Shown: positions 33,228-43,642 of the stretch, one piece after another
Layout of the letters: every line of letters starts with the position of its first letter
Numbering within the stretch: position 1 is the stretch's first letter
Source: Ardenticatenaceae bacterium
Lineage (GTDB): Bacteria > Chloroflexota > Anaerolineae > Promineifilales > Promineifilaceae
Assembly (NCBI GenBank): GCA_020634435.1
Contig: JACKBS010000004.1
Span: 806,001-870,000 of the forward strand
Reading direction: 5' to 3'
Length of the DNA: 64,000 nt
Program-made: the position numbers and the translations under genes
Notes under the pieces: generated by a model
Database searches by the model: none
Told to the model about the DNA's origin: nothing
Seen by the model: only the letters and a program-made list of their open reading frames with translations

Positions 33228-33599
33228 ATGAACCCTTTTACTCACTTCATCACCCAATGGACAACCAATCGATCATTGTCCCAATTTATTGATCATTGGG
33301 ACCGCCTGGAGCGCTTAACCGTGCTGGTGCATCGCAAGAAAATGCCGGCATCTGTGGCCGCTTCTGATTTTGCCGAGGTATGGCCCTGGCTGCGGCAGCA
33401 TTACAGTGCATGGCAAGATGCGTTACGGCCGTATTGGCAGCAAACTAAAGCCGCCGGCCTACCCACCCAAACCGATCCGTTTGAGCTGCTGCTCGAACTG
33501 GATTCACCCAGGGAAATTTTGGGTAACTGGCGGGCCATGCAGCATTTGCCTGCGGCCCGCGAAGCGCTCAACCGATACGTTCAAGACCAGTGCCCCTGA
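33228..33599 (+). CDS. Hypothetical protein
   Basis: The 123-aa protein has no recognised family. It is Trp-rich (eight Trp), mostly helical, with no membrane segment or signal. It starts 6 bp after the second ParB-USP gene without a ribosome-binding site, so it is probably translated by reinitiation and belongs to that operon. One octamer ACGGCCGT is read as part of its frame. Confidence 0.6.
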   Translation: MNPFTHFITQWTTNRSLSQFIDHWDRLERLTVLVHRKKMPASVAASDFAEVWPWLRQHYSAWQDALRPYWQQTKAAGLPTQTDPFELLLELDSPREILGNWRAMQHLPAAREALNRYVQDQCP

Positions 33600-33744
33600 T
33601 GGCGCTCCTGCCTGATTGGCTGGAGATTGCTTGCCTCTTTTGAGGACATGAGCCGTTCCCAAAAAAACTTTGCATATACCGCTGGAACCAATTAGAATGA
33701 AGGGTAAACCGTGTGTTATGTTTACCTCATAAAGAAGGTTCCGT

Positions 33745-34200
33745 ATGCGAGAAAAACATTCCTTCAATTTTTTGATTGGCCTGCTGTTTGGTGGGCTGGT
33801 TGGACTGCTCTTTTGGTATTGGCAAAAAAGTACCTCGGCGGAAGATGGCGCGTTGGCGCTGCTAGACAAGCTGGCCGCCACCGAAAAGCGGGCGCGCCAG
33901 ATGAAAGATGCCGTGGAGCGCGGCGAAGAGCCAGAGATTCTGCGCAACATCCCGCTGCCGCCCTCGGGCACGGAAGTCCCCTCCTTTTTATCCCGTTCCC
34001 GAACAGAAAGTGATACTGCGGCGAGTGATGATTTGACCCAGGTGAAGGGCATTGGGGCAGTGTTTAACGGCCGTTTACAAGCCGCAGGTATTGACACATT
34101 TGCCAAATTAAACGCACTTTCGGCGGAAGCGCTGGCCGACATGTTGCAAATTCGCCTGGGGCGGGCCGAAAACATTTTGGCCGAGGCAAAAGCATTGTAG
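33745..34200 (+). CDS. Membrane-anchored helix-hairpin-helix protein (short)
   Basis: The 151-aa protein has one N-terminal membrane segment (about 8-26, GLLFGGLVGLLFWYW), a helical linker of about 60 residues and a C-terminal helix-hairpin-helix domain (about 93-150; LTQVKGIGAVFNGRLQAAGI and ALADMLQIRLG). HhH domains of this kind bind DNA non-specifically or mediate protein contacts. It starts with GAAGG upstream. The next gene has the same plan with a long coiled coil inserted, so the two may work together, for example tethering DNA to the membrane. That is inference. Confidence 0.75.
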   Translation: MREKHSFNFLIGLLFGGLVGLLFWYWQKSTSAEDGALALLDKLAATEKRARQMKDAVERGEEPEILRNIPLPPSGTEVPSFLSRSRTESDTAASDDLTQVKGIGAVFNGRLQAAGIDTFAKLNALSAEALADMLQIRLGRAENILAEAKAL

Positions 34201-34224
34201 CCACATTGATGGCGTGAGGTGGGT

Positions 34225-35223
34225 ATGACTGTTGAACTTGTTCTGGCTGTATTTGTTGGCTTAGTAATTGGTGTCTTGGTGGCACTGTGGTTGGATAGCC
34301 AAACGTTGGTGCGGCGTTTGCAGGAGGCCAATGCGGAGAAAAGCAAAGCGCAGGCCGATTTGCAAAAGTTTCAGATTCAGCACCGGGCTCTAGAACAGGA
34401 ATTGCAACTGGTGCGGGTGGAGACGGATACGGCCGTTCAAGACACCACCCAGTACGAGGCCACTATCGCCCGGCAGTTGGCCGAAATTGAAGCCAGTCGC
34501 GATCATCTGCAAACCTCCATTCAAACCAACGAAGCCTTGCGTGAAAATTTGCAGGAAGCCCAGGAGCGATTGGAAGAATTGCAGGGTCTGAACCTGATGG
34601 CTGAAGAAAAACTGTCTGCCAGCGAAGCGGAGGTGAACCGCTTGCTCGGTGAAACGCAGCTGATGGAAGCCGAAATTGCCATGCAGCAGGACAAAGCGGC
34701 GAAGCTCGATGCAGCGCTGCAAGAAGCACAAAGCCACAACAACGACCTTGAGCAAAAAGTTGCCACGACTGATCTTCAACTGGGCACCATTGAGGCGGAA
34801 AAAGATCAGGTTTTGAATGAGTTACAAGAAGCCGAATTGGCTACTGCTGAGCAAAATGCGCGGATTGCTGCTTTGGAAAAGAAGCTGAACGAGGGGGAAT
34901 CCGTGAAGCAAGAGCTGGCGACGGCCCAGGAAAAGCTGCAAACGGCCGATAAGCGCATTCGGAAATTGCAGGACACCGTGGAAGATGTGCATACCAAGAT
35001 CAGCTACAGCGGTAAAAATGAGCTCCAGCTCATTCGCGGTATTGGCCCCGCTTATGCCCGTCGTCTTAACGAGTTTGGCATCCATTCCTTCAGTGAACTG
35101 GCCGAATGCCAGCCAGAGCAGATCGCCACGATCATCAAAAAGAAAAACTGGCAGGCGGTAGATATCCAGGATTGGATTGATGAGGCCAAAGCGCTGGTCG
35201 CGCGGTTGGGGCCAGACGATTAG
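34225..35223 (+). CDS. Membrane-anchored coiled-coil protein with C-terminal helix-hairpin-helix
   Basis: The 332-aa protein has a membrane segment at about 3-22, an almost unbroken coiled coil from about 28 to 265 (Glu/Gln/Ala/Leu-rich heptads), then an HhH domain (about 270-330; LQLIRGIGPAYARRLNEFGI, NWQAVDIQDWIDEA). The ATG at 34225 is favoured over GTG at 34219 because GAGGTGGG precedes it. It lies 24 bp after the shorter HhH protein. The predicted rod could span several tens of nanometres between membrane and partner. The family is common in Chloroflexota and Cyanobacteria; function unknown. Confidence 0.75.
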   Translation: MTVELVLAVFVGLVIGVLVALWLDSQTLVRRLQEANAEKSKAQADLQKFQIQHRALEQELQLVRVETDTAVQDTTQYEATIARQLAEIEASRDHLQTSIQTNEALRENLQEAQERLEELQGLNLMAEEKLSASEAEVNRLLGETQLMEAEIAMQQDKAAKLDAALQEAQSHNNDLEQKVATTDLQLGTIEAEKDQVLNELQEAELATAEQNARIAALEKKLNEGESVKQELATAQEKLQTADKRIRKLQDTVEDVHTKISYSGKNELQLIRGIGPAYARRLNEFGIHSFSELAECQPEQIATIIKKKNWQAVDIQDWIDEAKALVARLGPDD

Positions 35224-35257
35224 TTTAGAGCTTGTGCCGAACGCCCTATCCCCTTAT

Positions 35258-36007
35258 TTAATTTGATTTGATCGCCGTGAGTAATTCGCGTACGCGCCGC
35301 GCCGTGACCTGCTGGACGGCGTATTCAGATGCGCCAGGATCATTTCCCATCACCAAATTTTGATTTTGGAAAGTCATGCGGCTGGGTACCCATTCGGTGC
35401 AGCTGGAACCGGCATGAAGCTCCTGAACGCTCGTAGCTTTCAGCAGCGCTGACGCATTTTGGGTAGTGACGCCGCCGCCAGCCAGGACGATCAGTCGCTC
35501 CCCGGCTTGTTGTTGCAGTTGGCGAATGAGTGCTTGGCCCTGAACGGCCGTTCCTGCCTGCCCCGATGTCAACAACCGATCGATCCCCAACTCTAGCAAA
35601 TCATCCAGCGCCGCATGCGGATCAGGCGTCATGTCGAACGCGCGATGGAAGGTGACGGATAACGGCCGTGCCAGCTCGATCAACTCCCGGCAGCGCGGCT
35701 TATCAATGGTGCCATCTGGCAGCAAAATGCCCAAAACCACGCCGTCCATGCCAGCCTCTTTGGCGACCAGCACATCCTGGCGCATCACGGCAAACTCGGC
35801 TTTGCTGTAGCAAAAGTCCCCTGCCCGCGGTCGGATAAGCACATGAACGGCAATGGTCAACTGCTGCCGCACCACGGTCATCATCCCCAGGCTGGGCGTG
35901 GTGCCACCTTGGGCCAGGTTTTCGCAAAGCTCAATGCGGTGGGCACCACCCGCTTGCGCTGCCAGCGCCGACTCAATGCCAGTCAGGCAAACTTCGAGGA
36001 TGGTCAA
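35258..36007 (-). CDS. cutC: CutC family protein
   Basis: The 249-aa TIM-barrel protein has typical segments: LEVCLTGIESALAAQAGGAHRIELCENLAQGGTTPS, HVLIRPRAGDFCYS, VTFHRAFDM, LTSGQAGTAVQG, and the C-terminal HAGSS. CutC was linked to copper homeostasis in E. coli, but later work puts that role in doubt; the enzymatic function is unknown. The start is most likely TTG at 36007, which gives the standard family length; a longer frame reads back into the upstream gene. It lies 4 bp after the split-barrel gene, so the two are cotranscribed. Confidence 0.88.
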   Translation of the reverse strand: MTILEVCLTGIESALAAQAGGAHRIELCENLAQGGTTPSLGMMTVVRQQLTIAVHVLIRPRAGDFCYSKAEFAVMRQDVLVAKEAGMDGVVLGILLPDGTIDKPRCRELIELARPLSVTFHRAFDMTPDPHAALDDLLELGIDRLLTSGQAGTAVQGQALIRQLQQQAGERLIVLAGGGVTTQNASALLKATSVQELHAGSSCTEWVPSRMTFQNQNLVMGNDPGASEYAVQQVTARRVRELLTAIKSN

Positions 36008-36011
36008 GGAT

Positions 36012-36491
36012 TTAGGCTTGCCAGGTGAGGACGCTGCCGCCCTGGCCCATGAGGACGGTGCCGGGGAAGACGCGCAGCCGCCAGGGCTCCAGTTTGAGGG
36101 CCGCAAATGCATCAGCCGTGGGGCTGGTCCAGGCGGGCACGATGCTGGGATTGTAGCCAACCGGTTCTGGCCCGTTGAGGAATGTATTCCACACTATCTG
36201 GCGCGTTTCATTATCGAAGACCCAGGTGGCCCGGCATTCGGCGACGCAGGTGTCGTGGGTGGGCGTCCAGTAGTTGACGGAGACGAAGGGGCTGTTTTTG
36301 AGGTGAGCCTGCTTAACGGCCGTTGGCCCCGTCGCAATCCACCCTACCAACTGTTCACCGTCCCACTGCCAGATAGGGTGGAGGATGCGGGTGCGGGGAC
36401 GGCCGTTTTTATCTACCGTGGCCACCGCTGCCCATACAATTTTATGGGCCATTTCCACAAAAGCGGGTGCAGTTTCTGGTAAAGTGTTCAT
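36012..36491 (-). CDS. Pyridoxamine-5'-phosphate-oxidase-like split-barrel flavoprotein
   Basis: The 159-aa protein has the FMN/F420-binding split-barrel layout: AAVATVDKNGRPRTRILHPIWQ, then GWIATGPTAVKQAHLKNSPFVSVNYW. Family members reduce or bind FMN, F420, biliverdin or haem. Relatives in general-stress proteins have this length. Substrate unknown. It shares an operon with cutC. Confidence 0.8.
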   Translation of the reverse strand: MNTLPETAPAFVEMAHKIVWAAVATVDKNGRPRTRILHPIWQWDGEQLVGWIATGPTAVKQAHLKNSPFVSVNYWTPTHDTCVAECRATWVFDNETRQIVWNTFLNGPEPVGYNPSIVPAWTSPTADAFAALKLEPWRLRVFPGTVLMGQGGSVLTWQA

Positions 36492-36502
36492 GACAATCCT
36501 TC

Positions 36503-36535
36503 AGGTGCGACGCACTTCCAAAGTGCGTCGCACCT
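36503..36535. repeat. Palindromic element AGGTGCGACGCACTT
   Basis: 15-bp perfect inverted repeat around CCA. A near copy is at 41522-41555, a related hairpin at 27918-27946. It lies in the 53-bp gap between the acyl-CoA ligase stop and the split-barrel gene start. Confidence 0.8.
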
Positions 36536-36544
36536 TTAGTTTCG

Positions 36545-38125
36545 TTAATTATTTAACTTGGCGCGTTCTTGCTCTACCAAAACGCGGCGCAAAATCTTGC
36601 CCGAGAGCGATTTGGGCACCTCGTTGACGAACTCAATGCGGCGCACCTTCTTCTGCGGTGAAACGCGCTCGGCAACCCACTCCATGATGGCTTCCGGCGT
36701 CGCTTCGGTCTTCAGCACCACAAACGCCTTGGGCACCTCACCCGCTTCTTCATCCGGGCTGGGGATAACGGCCACATCGGCGATGGCGGGATGGGACAGC
36801 AGCAGCGCTTCCAATTCGGCCGGCGCTACCTGGAATCCCTTGTATTTGATCAGCTCTTTGAGGCGGTCAACAATGAAGAAAAAGCCTTCATCATCTACAT
36901 AGCCAATATCGCCCGTATGCAGCCAGCCTTCTTCGTCTACGGTAGCCGCCGTGGCGTCTGGATTGTTGAGGTAGCCCTTCATCACCTGCGGGCCACGAAT
37001 CCAGAGTTCACCATTGGTATGTTCACCAACTGGCTCGCCAGAAGTAGGATCGACAAGCATGACCTCGGTGTTGGGCACGGCCGGACCAATCGAAGAAAGT
37101 TTTTCGGACTCGGTCATTGTCTGATTATAGACGTGCGTTACCGGACTGGTTTCGGTGAGGCCGTAGCCTTGAACCACGCGGCAGTGGAGGCGATTTTTGA
37201 CCTCGTCGGCCAGTGCCTGGCCCAGCGGGGCTGCGCCAGAGAACAGCTCAACCAGGGACGAAAGATCGTATTGGTCAACGATAGGATGTTTGGCCAGGCC
37301 GACCAAAATAGGCGGTACCAGATTGACACGCGTGACTTTGTGCTTTTGCACCAGTTCCAGAAACTGCACCATGTCGAAGCGGGGCATGGTAACGATGGTG
37401 GCCCCACGCGACAGGCTCATGTTCATGATAACCACCATGCCGTAGATGTGGTAGAAAGGCAAAATGCCCATAATGATGTCATCTTCATTGGTGATGTCGA
37501 TGCCGGTAAGGCCGTCCATTTGCATCAGGTTGGCAACGATGTTGCGATGGGTGAGCATGACGCCCTTGGGGTAGCCGGTGGTGCCGCTGGAGTAGGGCAG
37601 CACGACAATATCTTCGGCGGGATTGATGGCTACTTCAGGTAAGGCACCGTCGCTTTGCAGCAGGGCGGCAAAGGGTGTCGCCCCGTCCACGGGGTCAAAG
37701 GTGAAAATTTCTTCAATGTTGGTTTGTGCAGCGGCCGTTTTGGCGTTTTCCAAAAATAATGAAATGGTCACCAGGAATTTCGCCCCGGCGTCTTTGAGTT
37801 GGTGGGCCAGTTCTTGGGCCGTGTAGAGCGGATTTACCGTGGTGACGATGCCACCCAGCAGGGAGACGGCATGGAAAGCGACCGCGTATTCGGGCAGATT
37901 GGGGCTGTAGATGGCCAGGACATCTCCTTTGCCAAAGCCGCGTTTGGCCAGGCTGGAAGCAACCAGCCGGATGGCCCCACCCAACTGGGCGTAGGTGATG
38001 GTACGGCCGCTTGGCCCATCAATCAGTGCCGGTTTGTCGCCAAACTGCCGGGTGCGTGCCAGCACAAACTCAGTCAAGGCAATGTCGGGGATTTCTACAT
38101 CGGGATATGGGCTTTTGAAGATCAT
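36545..38125 (-). CDS. Acyl-CoA synthetase, 4-coumarate-CoA ligase-like
   Basis: The 526-aa adenylate-forming enzyme activates a carboxylic acid with ATP and couples it to CoA. The AMP-binding motif is LPYSSGTTGYPKGVMLTHRN (about 180), later QGYGLTETSPVTH, HTGDIGYVDDEGFFFIVDRLKELIKYKGFQVAP region, and the catalytic C-terminal Lys in KSLSGKILRR. Overall it is closest to 4-coumarate-CoA ligases and medium-chain acyl-CoA ligases; no lignin context is present, so a fatty or aromatic acid is likely. The ATG at 38125 has AAGGAG upstream; the longer frame is rejected. Confidence 0.87.
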   Translation of the reverse strand: MIFKSPYPDVEIPDIALTEFVLARTRQFGDKPALIDGPSGRTITYAQLGGAIRLVASSLAKRGFGKGDVLAIYSPNLPEYAVAFHAVSLLGGIVTTVNPLYTAQELAHQLKDAGAKFLVTISLFLENAKTAAAQTNIEEIFTFDPVDGATPFAALLQSDGALPEVAINPAEDIVVLPYSSGTTGYPKGVMLTHRNIVANLMQMDGLTGIDITNEDDIIMGILPFYHIYGMVVIMNMSLSRGATIVTMPRFDMVQFLELVQKHKVTRVNLVPPILVGLAKHPIVDQYDLSSLVELFSGAAPLGQALADEVKNRLHCRVVQGYGLTETSPVTHVYNQTMTESEKLSSIGPAVPNTEVMLVDPTSGEPVGEHTNGELWIRGPQVMKGYLNNPDATAATVDEEGWLHTGDIGYVDDEGFFFIVDRLKELIKYKGFQVAPAELEALLLSHPAIADVAVIPSPDEEAGEVPKAFVVLKTEATPEAIMEWVAERVSPQKKVRRIEFVNEVPKSLSGKILRRVLVEQERAKLNN

Positions 38126-38162
38126 GTCTGCTCCTTGTGGGAAATTTGCTTTTGTAATTATT

Positions 38163-39482
38163 CTACCGCTCAAACGAACGGGCTTTTTTCTCATTCACAA
38201 AGCTAAGTAACAACAGGCCAACCAGCAAAAAGAGGCCAATGGAGAGGATGGCTATTTTTTGGCCAAGCTGTTCGGCAGTAACGGCCGTTTCTCCCTGTGC
38301 CTGGTACCAAAGCGCCGCTTCGGCGGCCAGCAGGCCGTAGATTGTGGGACCAATAAACGACGAGGTGCGCCCGACGACGGCAAAAAAACCGTAAAACTCT
38401 GCGCTGCGTCCGGGTGGGGCAAAGAAGCTTACCATGGTGCGGCTAACTGATTGGATACCGGCCATGGCAAAACCAGCCAGAATGCCCACCAGGAAAAAGC
38501 CATTGATCGTGGCATTGAAGTAAAGCCAGATGATGGCGGCAATCATGACCAGAATGGAAAGCGCCAGCGATCGCTTGCCGCCTAGCTTGTCTACCCAATA
38601 GCCAAAGGCGTACGCGCCCGCCACGTTGCTCACCTGCACAATGATGACGAAGATGATTAGCTGGGTCTGGTCCATGCCGTACAAAACCGCGCCAATGATG
38701 GCGGCAAAGTCCAGAGCCATGATGACGCCATCGTTGAAAACGAGGAAGGCGGCCATGAACTTGAGGAATTCTTTGAATTGGCTAGCGGTTTTAATGGTTT
38801 GCCGCAGTTGTTTAAAGGCATAGCCAAAAAAGTTTTCGCCGGGTGGCAGGGGCTTGGGTTCGGCGCGTTCGGGCAGCCAGAGGAAGATGGGAATGGCGGA
38901 GAGGGTGAAAAATACGGCCGTAATCACCAACGTCGTGCGAATAATCAAATCGCCGCCAATGAGCACAATGAGCGGCAAGATGATGAGCAGGCAAAGGATG
39001 CCGCCCAGGGTGCCAATGGCCCAGCCGTTGCCCGAAATGCGGCCCATCTCGTGCGGTTCGGCAATCTCCGGCAGCAGGGCGTTGTAAAACACCTGGGCGC
39101 TGCGGTAGCCAATTTCGGCCAGGATAAAAAAGCCCATGCCGATGGCCACGTTGCCCGGCGTGGCAAAGAAAAGGCCTGCGGTAAACAGGCAGGCCATGGC
39201 GGTGTAAAAGAGTAAAAACTTCTTTTTGGAGCCGGAAAAATCGGCGATGGTGCCCAGGATGGGGGAGGTGATGGCGACGACGAGCATGGCGATGCCCACG
39301 GCCAGCCCCCACAGCCGGGAGCCTTCGGCCCCGCCGACGACGCTGCCCTGGAAGTAGGCGGAGTAGACGGCGAGCAGGACGACGGCGGCGTAGGCGGAGT
39401 TGCCAAAATCGTACAGGTACCACGCCCACCGTTCTCGGCGGGTAATGGGGGACGCCTGGGTCTGCATGGGGACAGTTGTCAT
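38163..39482 (-). CDS. MFS transporter of the UMF1 family
   Basis: The 439-aa membrane protein has about 11-12 transmembrane segments. The N-terminal WAWYLYDFGNSAYAAVVLLAVYSAYF is the signature of the UMF1/Atg22-like branch of the major facilitator superfamily. A cytoplasmic loop SGSKKKFLL follows helix 3. Substrate unknown; related proteins are proposed to export amino acids or other metabolites. The ATG at 39482 follows GAGGAA; an upstream in-frame extension passes through a terminator and is rejected. The gene lies downstream of pepF but is separated from it by that terminator. Confidence 0.83.
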   Translation of the reverse strand: MTTVPMQTQASPITRRERWAWYLYDFGNSAYAAVVLLAVYSAYFQGSVVGGAEGSRLWGLAVGIAMLVVAITSPILGTIADFSGSKKKFLLFYTAMACLFTAGLFFATPGNVAIGMGFFILAEIGYRSAQVFYNALLPEIAEPHEMGRISGNGWAIGTLGGILCLLIILPLIVLIGGDLIIRTTLVITAVFFTLSAIPIFLWLPERAEPKPLPPGENFFGYAFKQLRQTIKTASQFKEFLKFMAAFLVFNDGVIMALDFAAIIGAVLYGMDQTQLIIFVIIVQVSNVAGAYAFGYWVDKLGGKRSLALSILVMIAAIIWLYFNATINGFFLVGILAGFAMAGIQSVSRTMVSFFAPPGRSAEFYGFFAVVGRTSSFIGPTIYGLLAAEAALWYQAQGETAVTAEQLGQKIAILSIGLFLLVGLLLLSFVNEKKARSFER

Positions 39483-39593
39483 GGGGGATTTCCTCTTCGT
39501 GACGGGTGTCGTTGTTGGCAGGTGATTGTACACGGGAAACGGCCGTTGACAAAACGATGCACTTCGGCCCAAATTGTTAAAAACTTCGATAAG

Positions 39594-39630
39594 AAAACGG
39601 CCGTGTTTACTTGTGAAACACGGCCGTTTT
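39594..39630 (-). terminator. Rho-independent terminator of pepF built from two ACGGCCGT octamers
   Basis: AAAACGGCCGTGTTT (39594-39608), loop ACTTGTG, AAACACGGCCGTTTT (39616-39630): 15-bp perfect stem with A- and T-runs on each side, so it could work in both directions. Each arm holds one copy of the genome-wide octamer. Confidence 0.8.
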
Positions 39631-39641
39631 CGTTTCCACCT

Positions 39642-39668
39642 CAATTACCCAATTACAAAATTACCCAA

Positions 39669-39674
<6 letters not shown>
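39642..39674. repeat. AATTACCC tandem repeat at the pepF 3' end
   Basis: Four units of (C)AATTACCC or AAATTACCC. The pepF stop codon (39669-39671 on the minus strand) falls in the last unit. Confidence 0.75.
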
Positions 39675-41483
<1,809 letters not shown>

Positions 41484-41521
41484 AGTTGTGCTCTCCTTGC
41501 GGTTTTGTGGATTCTTGTCAG

Positions 41522-41555
41522 AGGTGCGACGCACTTTCTTAAGTGCGTCGCGCCT
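41522..41555. repeat. Palindromic element AGGTGCGACGCACTT, second copy
   Basis: 15-bp inverted repeat with one mismatch and a TCTT loop, between the divergent pepF and histidine kinase genes. Left arm identical to that at 36503-36517. Confidence 0.8.
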
Positions 41556-41613
41556 GCGTAATTGAAACACGAATTGCCTAAAATGGCGACTGCGATTTCT
41601 GGCGCAACTCAGG

Positions 41614-41619
41614 TATAAT
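41614..41619 (+). promoter_or_regulatory. -10 element of the membrane histidine kinase gene
   Basis: TATAAT 36 bp before the ATG; the -35 region is not obvious. TTGGAG (41635-41640) is a reasonable ribosome-binding site. Confidence 0.5.
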
Positions 41620-41654
41620 TCCTCAACTTTTCCCTTGGAGTATCTGTTTCTGTC

Positions 41655-43637
41655 ATGAAGCCCTCGTTTTTTCAACTTTTCCGGCAGCGTTTGCGGCAGT
41701 TCGCTCGTCTGGACTATCGTGATTTGCCGAAGTCGCAAATTTTGGAGGCGCTGCACAAAACGCAGATGGATGGGCTGCCGTTCATTTACATCAGCTTTAG
41801 CCTGATGTTTGTTGTCTATGCGCTCATCCAGCAATACTTCCTGAACGAAGCGGGGCAGCTGGCTATGGTTCTGGTCGCCTGGGGTAGCGCCGCTTTTCTG
41901 TTGGTTGGCTTCGTGGTACTGCTTCAAGATCGCGTGCCTTCCAAACATGCTGAATTGGCAACGGCCGTTGTCGCCGCCGTCATCCTCTTCACCATTTTGC
42001 TGCGCTTTTATTTCAACAATGAACCTAAGCAGTCGGCTAATCTGGCCCTCTTTTTATTCGGGGCTGGGGTGCTGTTTACCTCTGGTTGGTTGTATTTTGT
42101 CATGCAGGTTTTTTGCTGGGGGGCCTGGGCTATTTTTATCTCGCACAGCCCGATTGCCGGGAGCGACTGGATTTATTTTGGCGTGATGCTTTTTGTGGCC
42201 ACCTTCACCGGTTTGGTGGCCCACTGGGTGCGCCTGCACGCGCTGCGGCGCGCCGAGATTTTGCGCATCGTGGAGCAGCGGCAGCGCACGGAACTGGTGC
42301 AGCGCACCACCCAGCAGCAAACCAGCTACGCCGTGGGGCAGCGCATCACCTCCATTTTGGAGCTGGAAACGCTGCTGGATCAAATTGCTACGCTGATCTG
42401 GAAGCGGTACGATGTTTATTACGTGGGGGTTTTTCTGCCCAACAAAAACCAGCTGGCCATCGAGGCGGTCGCTGAGGCGGGTTCAGGGATTTTGCCAGGT
42501 GGCTTGCAGCTGCGCGCTGGTTTGAAGGGACTGGTAGGTTGGGTGCTGGCGAACGGACGGCCGTTATGTATCGACGATATTACCCGCGACTTTCGTTATG
42601 ATCCGGCAGAAAAAGCGCCCAATGCCAAATCGGAAATTTTGCTCCCGCTGAAAATGGGCGACCGGGTGCTGGGCGTGCTCGATTTGCAAAGCGACCGTTA
42701 CAGCGCCTTTTCGCCAGATGAGATTCCCAACTTTCAGCTGCTGGCGGATCAGGTGGCGATTGCCCTAGAAAACGCCCAGCTTTACGCGGAAATCAAGCGA
42801 TTTAATCAGCAGCTGGAACAAAAGGTAACGGAACGAACTTACGCACTGCAAGAGGCATACGGCCGTCTCGAACGCCTCGACCAGACCAAAACCGACTTCA
42901 TCACCATTGCCTCCCACGAACTGCGCACGCCGCTAACCATCGTCAACTTTAATGCCCAAATGCTGCTGGATGACAATGACATACGGTCTAACGACTATTA
43001 TTTGAAGTGGGCCGAAGGTATCGGCCGGGGTGCAGCCCGCATGGAAGAAGTGGTGCAGAGCATGCTGGACGTGGCCAAAATTGACAGCAGCTCGCTCGAT
43101 TTGTATCTGGCTCCGATTGATTTGGGCTTCTTGCTGCGCCAGATTGGCAATCGTTTTAAGGACGCTTTGCAGCAGCGCAACATCACGCTGGCTTATGCCG
43201 ATTTGAGCCGCTTGCCAGAGGTGGAGGGGGATGTTGAGGCGTTGCAGAAAGTGTTTTACCAGGTGCTGGTCAATGCCATCAAATACACGCCAGACGGAGG
43301 CAAGATTGGGGTTTACGGCCGTTTCCTCCCCGCCACATCAGACGCCGCTCACTCATCTGGCGATGTGGAGTTAGTCATCAAAGACAGCGGTGTGGGTATT
43401 GCGCCAGACGTGACAGAGCTGATCTTTGAGAAGTTTTACCAGACTGGCCAGGTCATGTTGCACTCGTCGGGGAAAACCAGCTTCAAGGGGGGTGGCGCAG
43501 GCTTGGGTCTGGCTATTGCTCGGGGGGTGGTGATGGCACACAACGGCCGTATCTGGGCCGAAAGTGATGGCTACGACGAAACAAACTGCCCCGGCAGCCG
43601 ATTCCACATCGTTTTGCCCGTTAAGCAACCGGCTTAG
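41655..43637 (+). CDS. Membrane sensor histidine kinase with GAF domain
   Basis: The 660-aa kinase has about six membrane segments in residues 45-200, a GAF domain (about 225-385), a coiled linker (FNQQLEQKVTERTYALQEAY), HisKA with the phosphorylated His in IASHELRTPLTIVNF (about 417), and a HATPase domain with NAIKYTPDGGKIG, DSGVGIAPD and the G-rich GGGAGLGLAIARG. No response regulator is next to it, so it is an orphan. The downstream convergent gene ends only 5 bp away. Confidence 0.9.
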   Translation: MKPSFFQLFRQRLRQFARLDYRDLPKSQILEALHKTQMDGLPFIYISFSLMFVVYALIQQYFLNEAGQLAMVLVAWGSAAFLLVGFVVLLQDRVPSKHAELATAVVAAVILFTILLRFYFNNEPKQSANLALFLFGAGVLFTSGWLYFVMQVFCWGAWAIFISHSPIAGSDWIYFGVMLFVATFTGLVAHWVRLHALRRAEILRIVEQRQRTELVQRTTQQQTSYAVGQRITSILELETLLDQIATLIWKRYDVYYVGVFLPNKNQLAIEAVAEAGSGILPGGLQLRAGLKGLVGWVLANGRPLCIDDITRDFRYDPAEKAPNAKSEILLPLKMGDRVLGVLDLQSDRYSAFSPDEIPNFQLLADQVAIALENAQLYAEIKRFNQQLEQKVTERTYALQEAYGRLERLDQTKTDFITIASHELRTPLTIVNFNAQMLLDDNDIRSNDYYLKWAEGIGRGAARMEEVVQSMLDVAKIDSSSLDLYLAPIDLGFLLRQIGNRFKDALQQRNITLAYADLSRLPEVEGDVEALQKVFYQVLVNAIKYTPDGGKIGVYGRFLPATSDAAHSSGDVELVIKDSGVGIAPDVTELIFEKFYQTGQVMLHSSGKTSFKGGGAGLGLAIARGVVMAHNGRIWAESDGYDETNCPGSRFHIVLPVKQPA

Positions 43638-43642
43638 AAAAG

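Noticed and set aside
41484..41948. Upstream extension of the oligoendopeptidase frame
   Set aside because: It crosses the divergent promoter and repeat region; the ATG at 41483 has a ribosome-binding site and gives the family length.
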